This document shows, piece by piece, positions 15,884-20,414 of a DNA stretch of 20,414 nt. Source of the DNA: CALFUK01 sp964398295 (GTDB taxonomy: Bacteria; Bacteroidota; Bacteroidia; Chitinophagales; Saprospiraceae); the NCBI GenBank assembly GCA_964398295.1, contig CAYNMW010000083.1, positions 1-20,414 on the forward strand. Reading direction: 5' to 3'. Position numbers and translations under genes: made by a program. The stretch's first letter is position 1; each line of letters begins with the position of its first letter. The notes beneath the pieces were generated by a model. That model worked only from the letters and a program-made list of their open reading frames with translations, ran no database searches and was not told the origin of the DNA.

Positions 15884-16975
15884 ATGAGTCAAAGAATTAA
15901 GGTTGCAGTCATCTTCGGTGGTAAATCTGCTGAGCACAAGGTTTCTTTACGATCTGCAAAGAATATAATTGCAGCATTGGACAAAGAGAAACACGAGCCA
16001 GTTTTAATCGGGATCGACAATGATGGCCAATGGCATTATCATGGTGATGCCATGCAACTGTTATTTGCAGATGATCCTTCGAAAATCGAAATGAAATCAG
16101 CATTGCCTGTCATGCTATCTCAAAATGCTAACCAGCATTCTATTGTGTCGAATAAGGGGGAACTGGTCAATTCGTTGGACGTCATTTTTCCAGTTTTGCA
16201 TGGTACATATGGTGAAGATGGCGCTATTCAAGGATTTGCAAAGTTAGCGAATTTACCATGCGTAGGACCTGGAATTCTCGGTTCTGCAGTAGGCATGGAT
16301 AAGGATATCATGAAGCGCTTATTAAGAGATGCTGATATAGGAATTGCCGATTTTGTGACCGTCCGTTCTACAAATCCAAGTGCATATACGTATGAAGAGT
16401 TGTCAAAGAGATTAGGCACTACTCTATTTGTCAAGCCAGCTAATATGGGTTCTTCTGTTGGGATATCAAAGGTCCAATCAATAGAAGAATTTGAACCAGC
16501 TATTGAACTTGCTTTGCGATTTGATAATAAAGTAATTATTGAAGAACAGATTGTTGGGCGTGAAATCGAATGTAGTGTTCTTGGCAATGAACATCCTAAA
16601 GTTTCCATTCCTGGCGAGATTATTCCAGTTGATGGCTTTTATTCCTATGAGCGAAAGTATCTTGATGAACATGGTGCAGCTTTAGAAATTCCTGCAAAGT
16701 TGACTAAAGAACAAACAGAAGCAATTCAAGAGATAGCCATGCAAACATACATTTGTCTTGAACTAGAAGGTATGAGTCGAGTCGATGTTTTCTTGAAAGA
16801 AAATGATGAGATTATTGTCAATGAGGTAAATACCTTACCAGGTTTTACAGAGATAAGTATGTATCCGAGTTTGTGGGAGCATTCTGGAATTAGCATTGAA
16901 GAGTTGGTAGATGAGCTGATTCAGCTGGCGATTAAGAAACATGGACAGTTGAATGCTCTTTCTGTAAAATATTGA
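15884..16975 (+). CDS. ddl: D-alanine--D-alanine ligase
   Basis: This 363-residue cytoplasmic ATP-grasp enzyme joins two D-alanines for the peptidoglycan stem peptide. The N-terminal domain begins KVAVIFGGKSAEHKVSLRSAKNI (about 6-28), the DdlA-type signature. HGTYGEDGAIQG (about 106-117) is the first Prosite pattern region. The ATP-grasp part has FVKPANMGSSVGISKV (about 182-197, with K184 for ATP and the serine loop). The metal-binding end is IIVNEVNTLPGFTEISMYP (about 310-328). Length is typical. It stands alone, rather than in the mur/fts cluster, with its own candidate promoter and a strong hairpin after the stop. A D-Ala-D-Lac specificity is not suggested by anything I can see. Confidence 0.96.
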   Translation: MSQRIKVAVIFGGKSAEHKVSLRSAKNIIAALDKEKHEPVLIGIDNDGQWHYHGDAMQLLFADDPSKIEMKSALPVMLSQNANQHSIVSNKGELVNSLDVIFPVLHGTYGEDGAIQGFAKLANLPCVGPGILGSAVGMDKDIMKRLLRDADIGIADFVTVRSTNPSAYTYEELSKRLGTTLFVKPANMGSSVGISKVQSIEEFEPAIELALRFDNKVIIEEQIVGREIECSVLGNEHPKVSIPGEIIPVDGFYSYERKYLDEHGAALEIPAKLTKEQTEAIQEIAMQTYICLELEGMSRVDVFLKENDEIIVNEVNTLPGFTEISMYPSLWEHSGISIEELVDELIQLAIKKHGQLNALSVKY

Positions 16976-16994
16976 ATTACAGTATTATTAAGTC

Positions 16995-17014
16995 CAAGTG
17001 GTTTTAACCACTTG
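16995..17014. terminator. Bidirectional hairpin terminator between ddl and the RES toxin gene
   Basis: A perfect 8-bp stem, CAAGTGGT and ACCACTTG, closes a TTTA loop (20 bases in all) in the 49-base gap between two convergent genes. It lies 20 bases after the ddl stop and 11 bases from the toxin stop. The placement strongly suggests shared termination, though neither side has a long T-run. Confidence 0.6.
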
Positions 17015-17024
17015 ATGATTTCCA

Positions 17025-17474
17025 TCAAAACAGCCTTCTATCAAAATTAAACGGAACAGCATCTACAATTTTCACTTTTTTAAATGAAGTATGAAATGGA
17101 TTAGTCAGCACATTCCATTCTCCTTCCACAACAGCTGATGGAACCAATAAAGAAAGTCTTTTATTTTGAGTGATGAGTTGATCACCTATAGTCTTAGTAA
17201 AATTCAGATGTGGAAAGTGATTCCAGTCTTGATGCAAATTCTTGATGTTGATTTTTGTAGGTCGTTTTGGTAACTGCATAGTAAGCATCCAATATCCTTT
17301 AGGAACGGTTTGAACAGTAGCATGAACAGCAACTTCAGCCATTGCCAGCGCTCGATTAGCAGCACAGTACAAAATTTCAGTTCCTTGACTGTTCCATCTC
17401 CCACCTCTGAAGGCAGCACCTTTTCCACTCAGATCATTTTTATACTTCTCCTTGGTTAAACGATAGACAATCAT
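17025..17474 (-). CDS. RES-domain toxin of a type II toxin-antitoxin system
   Basis: This 149-residue RES-domain protein covers the domain nearly end to end. RES toxins (the MbcT/Res group) act on NAD+ as degrading enzymes with an ADP-ribosyltransferase-like fold, which stops growth unless an Xre/MbcA antitoxin binds them. The diagnostic residues are all present: R26 in FRGGRWNSQG, Y36 in ILYCA, E47 in ALAMAEVAVH, S113 in LVPSAVV and the NVLTNPFH block at about 121-128. No residue loss suggests inactivation. It lies 2 bases after the antitoxin stop on the same strand, so translation should be coupled and the antitoxin is made first. A hairpin shared with ddl follows its stop. The gene pair looks complete. 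Confidence 0.93.
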   Translation of the reverse strand: MIVYRLTKEKYKNDLSGKGAAFRGGRWNSQGTEILYCAANRALAMAEVAVHATVQTVPKGYWMLTMQLPKRPTKINIKNLHQDWNHFPHLNFTKTIGDQLITQNKRLSLLVPSAVVEGEWNVLTNPFHTSFKKVKIVDAVPFNFDRRLF

Positions 17475-17476
17475 CC

Positions 17477-17950
17477 TTATGCAAAAATGCCATATTCTAG
17501 TGCGGCAAGAGAATCCATAACCAATGCCTGACCATATGAATTTTTGAGTAAGTCGATAGGTCTTTTGCCAGCAAGCGCCATAACAGGAGTCTTAAGCCAT
17601 AAGGTAAATTGATCAGCATCTTTCTCGAATACTTCGATACCAAATACAAAGACTTCTAACAACTCTATGATTTTCTCTGAATGAATTGGCTTAAACCTTC
17701 GGTCTTCATTGTGATAACGCTGTAGTGACTTTGGAGAGATGTCTAAATAAACTGACCAATCACTAAGTGTGAATGGAAACAAGTCTTTTATCTGATGAAA
17801 GAGCGCATAGGGCACACCAGACTCGATCAATTCTGCAATTAAGAAACGATCTGCCAGTAATTCTTGAAGATCAACATCCTTCTTATTGCTATAGGTGGCA
17901 GCTGATTCATTTACAAACTTTATTAGTTCTTGGTTAAAGTGTTCGTACAT
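17477..17950 (-). CDS. Xre/MbcA/ParS-type antitoxin (DUF2384 C-terminus)
   Basis: This 157-residue antitoxin partner of the downstream RES toxin has an N-terminal and central helical part that includes a degenerate helix-turn-helix (about 58-85, LSDWSVYLDISPKSLQRY). The C-terminal toxin-binding domain (about 115-157) has the DUF2384/MbcA pattern LKTPVMALAGKRPIDLLKNSYG followed by MDSLAALEYG. In this family the C-terminus blocks the toxin's NAD+ pocket and the HTH binds the operon promoter. Gene order (antitoxin, 2 bases, toxin) is classical. The start at 17950 sits just after a promoter with a palindrome between the -7 box and the ATG, consistent with autoregulation. Confidence 0.92.
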   Translation of the reverse strand: MYEHFNQELIKFVNESAATYSNKKDVDLQELLADRFLIAELIESGVPYALFHQIKDLFPFTLSDWSVYLDISPKSLQRYHNEDRRFKPIHSEKIIELLEVFVFGIEVFEKDADQFTLWLKTPVMALAGKRPIDLLKNSYGQALVMDSLAALEYGIFA

Positions 17951-17955
17951 AATTA

Positions 17956-17965
17956 GTCAATTGAC
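17956..17965. promoter_or_regulatory. Palindromic operator candidate GTCAATTGAC
   Basis: A perfect 10-bp palindrome lies between the -7 box of the toxin-antitoxin promoter and the antitoxin start codon, 5 bases upstream of the ATG. Its place suits autorepression by the Xre-type antitoxin or complex. No second copy was found in this gap. Confidence 0.4.
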
Positions 17966-17967
17966 CA

Positions 17968-17998
17968 TAAATATACGTCATTTGTCTTGTTATTGCAA
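17968..17998 (-). promoter_or_regulatory. Bacteroidota-type promoter of the RES/Xre operon
   Basis: On the minus strand, TTG (17996-17998) and TATATTTA (17968-17975) are separated by 20 bases. The -7 box matches TAnnTTTG at 7 of 8 positions, and it lies 17 bases before the antitoxin ATG. CTTG and CAAG half-sites 6 bases apart overlap the TTG element. Confidence 0.55.
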
Positions 17999-18049
17999 GT
18001 TTTTTAAAAATTGAGATTCTAAGTTTTGAGCTAACTTAATGTGTGATAC

Positions 18050-18215
18050 GGTGAATTAAATAACATAAGGAATTCACCCACCTGACCTCCCGGAGGCATT
18101 TACATTTTTTAGCCCGAGCCAACGTCTCCCTTGAGGTCATGACGACTCAGAAAGTCATATCAGACTCGTCGGAGGAGATGTAGAGGGCAACCTTTATATT
18201 ATCTTCAAAGGGTAA
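18050..18215. other. GC-richer, structure-prone intergenic segment
   Basis: This sits in the 379-base gap between the divergent toxin-antitoxin and BlaI operons. By hand count 18076-18192 is about half G+C, against an AT-rich background. It contains a perfect 8-bp inverted repeat, GGTGAATT (18050-18057) and AATTCACC (18071-18078), with a 13-base loop; TGACCTC (18083-18089) and GAGGTCA (18133-18139); CGTCTCC (18123-18129) and GGAGATG (18174-18180, one G·T); and an inner GACGA/TCGTC stem. The second and third pairings cross, so they would form a pseudoknot or compete. It lies upstream of both flanking promoters, so it is not a leader of either gene if those promoters are used. It may be a small RNA gene, a regulatory region or a remnant of another element. 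Confidence 0.35.
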
Positions 18216-18255
18216 CAGCGTCAGTAGCTAATTTTATCCAAAACGGCAAAAATAG

Positions 18256-18286
18256 TTGCATAACTGATATATACGTTATATATTTG
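18256..18286 (+). promoter_or_regulatory. Bacteroidota-type promoter of the BlaI operon
   Basis: TTG at 18256-18258 and TATATTTG at 18279-18286 are separated by 20 bases. The second box is a perfect match to TAnnTTTG. It ends 43 bases before the regulator ATG. Confidence 0.65.
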
Positions 18287-18300
18287 AAACACCCGTTATA
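18267..18300. promoter_or_regulatory. Operator candidate for the BlaI-type repressor
   Basis: A 17-bp palindrome, ATATATA-CGT-TATATAT (18267-18283), overlaps the -7 box. The heptamer CGTTATA occurs at 18274-18280 and again at 18294-18300, exactly 20 bases apart (about two helical turns). BlaI-type repressors bind dyad sites over their own promoters. This sequence differs from the staphylococcal TACA/TGTA core, so the assignment is inference. Confidence 0.35.
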
Positions 18301-18329
18301 ATTCGGGAACAGATTTGTAATTAAAGATC

Positions 18330-18695
18330 ATGCAAAAATTAACAAAAGCTGAAGAAGAAGTAATGCATTTATTTTGGGCACACGGTCCATCCACTGTAAG
18401 TGGCATCATCAGTAAGATGGAAGAACCTCATCCACCCCATTCTACTATTTCTTCTATAGTCAGAATTTTAGAAAAAAAAGGCTTTCTGGATCATAAAGCT
18501 TATGGCAGAACGTATGAGTATATACCCATTATTGAAAAAGCAAATTATAGTAAATTCTCTTTGAAGAAATTAGTATCCACTTATTTCGAAGGATCTATGA
18601 ATGAACTAGTGTCATTCCTTGTAAAGGAAAACGACATGAGTTTACAAGAGTTAGCAGAAGTTGTCAATAAATTAGAAAACGAACAACATCAATAG
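18330..18695 (+). CDS. BlaI/MecI/CopY-family transcriptional repressor
   Basis: This 121-residue winged-helix repressor has the N-terminal DNA-binding domain of the family: LTKAEEEVMHLFWAHGPSTVSGI (about 4-26), then the recognition helix region PPHSTISSIVRILEKKGFLDHKAYGRTYEYIP (about 35-66). The C-terminal half (about 72-121) is the dimerisation part. In the well-studied systems it is released from DNA when a membrane M56 peptidase (BlaR1/MecR1) senses a signal and triggers cleavage. Here the genes run repressor, 34-codon ORF, plug-like protein, then a probable M56 gene truncated by the window edge. That supports a sensor and repressor unit, but nothing shows beta-lactams to be the signal. 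It has a perfect -7 promoter with an overlapping palindrome. Length and motifs are complete. Confidence 0.93.
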   Translation: MQKLTKAEEEVMHLFWAHGPSTVSGIISKMEEPHPPHSTISSIVRILEKKGFLDHKAYGRTYEYIPIIEKANYSKFSLKKLVSTYFEGSMNELVSFLVKENDMSLQELAEVVNKLENEQHQ

Positions 18696-18698
18696 TTT

Positions 18699-18803
18699 AT
18701 GAATGAATTGTTAATAAGAACCAAAGAAAGTCTAGTAATAGCGCATCCTATAGACAATGCATTTACCTTATCTCTATTTAATGCACTAAAACAAAAACTA
18801 TGA
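18699..18803 (+). CDS. Candidate 34-residue small protein, translationally coupled
   Basis: This short ORF starts 3 bases after the BlaI-family stop and ends with a TGA that overlaps the next start codon in the sequence ATGA. The product begins MNELLIRTKESLVIAHP and ends SLFNALKQKL. It has 34 residues, is amphipathic rather than membrane-spanning, and has no signal peptide. I recognise no family. The tight packing (no gap on the left, 4-base overlap on the right) fills the only space between the two larger genes and is typical of translated, coupled ORFs in operons. It could be a real small protein, a leader that sets expression of the following gene, or a remnant of a larger gene. It is too short for coding statistics by eye. 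Confidence 0.5.
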   Translation: MNELLIRTKESLVIAHPIDNAFTLSLFNALKQKL

Positions 18804-20326
18804 GCAACAAAAACATACTTCTTAGAATTTTATTTCCATTTGTTCTCCTTTTCCTCATGGGATACTTTTTACTACAATCAGCTTCAGTAAACACTCCAGA
18901 AAGGGATGTCTATTTTGAATATTCTTCAAAATGCAATTTGTGGGAAGTCAGAGATATGGAAACTGGTGTACTAAAAAGTAGAATTACAGAAGGATTAAAG
19001 CAACTGTATGAACTTTCTGGAACAAGGTATGCGCCACTCATTAAAATTGATGATAAAATTGTTGGTCATGATATGGACCGCAATTTCGATTGGTCCAAAC
19101 CATTTGTCTATCAATTCATCGATGGTGAAGAAGCTGCAAAAATTTATGGTAAAGATGCCAAATACGGCTTAGCAGAATTTAGCTACAGTACAGGCGTACA
19201 ATCAGAATTTAGTGCTTGTACCACAGAGGATGAAACAGATTTAGTCTCAGGATTACCCTTGGTATTATATGAAGGCACACTATCCAAGCGACCAAGTAGT
19301 ATTGTAAAAGAAAGAGAATACAATGGCTTACATATACTTACTGGTCTTGCAGCAACAGAAGCCTATGGTGAAAGAGCAGCTTCAAGACCTGTGTTCAATC
19401 ATTATAAAACGGACGCAGTAAGTGAGAAAAGAGAAAATGACAAAACACTACGCATTACGAATGGTACCAAAGGAAAGATTGTAATTGACTACACTTCTGA
19501 TCGAGAAGGAGAAATTGATGTGTTGATTAATCAGGAGTATGAGCAATTCGTAACTACTCGACATAACAAAACAGAAAAGAATATTCGTATCGAATTAGAT
19601 CCTGCCGATTGGCCTCCTTATAATTTTACAATATCCGTATACAAAGCAGGTACTGATTTTGGCATTGACTCGAGGATTCATCGGTTGACAAATGGCAAAA
19701 TTGAAATTGACTATATCACAGAAGATAATATAAAAAGAAAGTTCGCTTCAGAAATAGAGATAGGTGATGATGGCAACAAAGTAAATTACGTGTTGATACC
19801 AGGAGAGCAATTGCGCTTACCAGAAGGTTTTTACAAACAAATAAACTACGTTATCAATAGTAATTTGTTTAAAGTCGCTGATGGTGAATTTATCTCATAC
19901 TGGCATCAAAACCTTAGAAACAAATACGAGCAGATCGAATACCAAAGATATGTCACCACAAGATTCCAGGAAGAAGCTGAAGATCTTGGATTCACCATAA
20001 CACACGACAACAACTCTTCAGAATTTTCAGTGACTTCTCAAAATAAAGGCATTCGAAATATTGAAATACTCAGTTGGATGCAACAGCAACGGATACCCGC
20101 TGCCATCAAATCAATTGCGATAGATAGATGGGAAGAAGATGAACTTCCAATGATCATTCACAACAATGACGAAATTAATCATGGCGAACTTTTGGAGATA
20201 TTAAATCAAACGCCACTGCAAATTTCGAGATTCATTGAGATAGAAGAAGAGTTGGCTATCAAACGTTTTGGCAGTAAAGCAAAAAATGGAGTGTTGGTTT
20301 TTAAAGGCATCAAAACAACAGAATAA
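18800..20326 (+). CDS. Membrane-anchored protein with three TonB-plug-like segments in a BlaI operon
   Basis: This 508-residue protein has one N-terminal transmembrane anchor (about 7-27) and a large, presumably periplasmic, remainder. Three segments resemble the TonB-receptor plug motif (a variable D-G-type strand, then an A-x-x-x-Y/F-G-x-x-A/G-x-x-G stretch): about 79-129 (IDGEEAAKIYGKDAKYGLAEF), about 152-200 (TGLAATEAYGERAASRPVF) and about 449-503 (EEELAIKRFGSKAKNGVLVFKG). No outer-membrane barrel follows, so it is not a receptor. A YxQ/R-F/Y-VTTR motif occurs twice (about 247-254 and 381-388). Plug-like segments also occur in the C-terminal parts of M56 peptidases of Bacteroidota, so this may be a detached or partner sensory domain. 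The ATG is fixed by the ATGA overlap with the small upstream ORF. Function is not established. Confidence 0.75.
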   Translation: MSNKNILLRILFPFVLLFLMGYFLLQSASVNTPERDVYFEYSSKCNLWEVRDMETGVLKSRITEGLKQLYELSGTRYAPLIKIDDKIVGHDMDRNFDWSKPFVYQFIDGEEAAKIYGKDAKYGLAEFSYSTGVQSEFSACTTEDETDLVSGLPLVLYEGTLSKRPSSIVKEREYNGLHILTGLAATEAYGERAASRPVFNHYKTDAVSEKRENDKTLRITNGTKGKIVIDYTSDREGEIDVLINQEYEQFVTTRHNKTEKNIRIELDPADWPPYNFTISVYKAGTDFGIDSRIHRLTNGKIEIDYITEDNIKRKFASEIEIGDDGNKVNYVLIPGEQLRLPEGFYKQINYVINSNLFKVADGEFISYWHQNLRNKYEQIEYQRYVTTRFQEEAEDLGFTITHDNNSSEFSVTSQNKGIRNIEILSWMQQQRIPAAIKSIAIDRWEEDELPMIIHNNDEINHGELLEILNQTPLQISRFIEIEEELAIKRFGSKAKNGVLVFKGIKTTE

Positions 20327-20352
20327 AAGTAGAGCAAAACAACAGAATAAAA
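20311..20352 (+). repeat. 24-base tandem duplication spanning the stop codon
   Basis: The 18-mer CAAAACAACAGAATAAAA occurs at 20311-20328 and again at 20335-20352, a period of 24 bases. The first copy contains the last codons and TAA stop of the plug-like protein gene. The second is untranslated. This looks like a simple slippage or local duplication event. Confidence 0.85.
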
Positions 20353-20363
20353 CAAATTTACAA

Positions 20364-20414
20364 ATGATACAATACAGCCTGGAAGTTGCTATCTGTTGGT
20401 CAGTCTTTTACCTG
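20364..20414 (+). CDS. N-terminal fragment of a probable M56-family (BlaR1-like) peptidase, cut by the window edge
   Basis: From ATG 20364 the frame stays open to the end of the window (17 codons, starting MIQYSLEVAICWSVFYL). The short hydrophobic stretch beginning almost at residue 1 with aromatic FYL resembles the first transmembrane helix of M56/BlaR1-like membrane peptidases of Bacteroidota. Its position, 37 bases after the plug-like protein gene in a BlaI operon, is where the sensor peptidase would be expected. If correct, it would be an integral membrane zinc peptidase whose signal leads to repressor cleavage. Only 17 residues are visible, so the call rests mostly on context. The HExxH motif that would confirm it lies outside this window. 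Confidence 0.55.
   Translation, partial: MIQYSLEVAICWSVFYL

Noticed and set aside
16228..16608. 126-codon open frame opposite ddl
   Set aside because: The ddl reading frame has all ligase motifs across this stretch; the antisense product resembles nothing.
18139..18183. 14-codon ORF (MTTQKVISDSSEEM) within the GC-richer intergenic block
   Set aside because: It is very short, has no coupling to a neighbour and lies in a region with overlapping inverted repeats; chance is the simpler explanation.
17951..18329. tRNA, tmRNA or known riboswitch in the divergent gap
   Set aside because: I could not form a cloverleaf or match a familiar riboswitch core, and the block lies outside both apparent leaders.
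18800..20326. Interpretation as a TonB-dependent outer-membrane receptor
   Set aside because: Only plug-like motifs are present; there is no beta-barrel, the N-terminus is a single membrane anchor, and the operon context is BlaI.
1..20414. CRISPR array, integrase or prophage genes
   Set aside because: No regularly spaced repeat units and no Cas, integrase, portal or tail proteins were seen on either strand.

Overview
The window is AT-rich, densely coded DNA from a member of the Bacteroidota, most likely marine or free-living and perhaps close to the Saprospiria. The reasons are: no Shine-Dalgarno-type leaders before most starts; several promoters of the Bacteroidota form (TTG, 20 nt, TAnnTTTG-like); many secreted proteins and lipoproteins (sulfatase, dockerin-like and MopE-like domains, a redoxin/haem/copper protein); a BlaI regulator followed by a protein with TonB-plug-like segments and the start of a probable M56 peptidase. 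The genus is not determinable from the sequence alone. No rRNA, tRNA, transposase, phage gene or CRISPR array was seen.

Layout. 24-3123: two tandem POT-family peptide transporters. 3124-3828: a small DUF2237 gene flanked by two diverged copies of a structured repeat in opposite orientation. 3829-4734 (minus): lytic transglycosylase. 4810-6492 (minus): lipoprotein sulfatase with its own hairpin terminator. 6629-8425: lipoprotein fusing redoxin, c-type haem and copper-monooxygenase-like domains. 8531-10372: secreted multidomain protein ending in a dockerin-like module. 10442-11566: NAPE-PLD-like metallo-beta-lactamase-fold hydrolase. 11628-14026 (minus): a two-gene unit of alpha/beta hydrolase and amidohydrolase-NTF2 fusion. 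14116-15227: HupE/UreJ-like membrane protein and a GNAT acetyltransferase. 15247-15714 (minus): small lipoprotein. 15884-16975: D-Ala-D-Ala ligase. 17025-17950 (minus): a complete RES/Xre type II toxin-antitoxin pair. 18330 to the end: BlaI regulator, an overlapping 34-codon ORF, a membrane-anchored protein with three TonB-plug-like segments, and the truncated start of an M56-like gene.

How they fit together. Much of the window is general envelope and scavenging biology: peptide uptake, peptidoglycan turnover and synthesis, sulfate-ester hydrolysis, and outer-membrane or periplasmic hydrolases. The two most system-like regions are the RES/Xre pair with its own promoter and palindromic operator candidate, and the BlaI-centred operon at the right edge, which looks like a variant envelope-stress sensor and regulator unit with two extra genes between the repressor and the peptidase. 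The 379-bp gap between these two divergent units holds promoters for both, plus an unusual GC-richer stretch that can fold.
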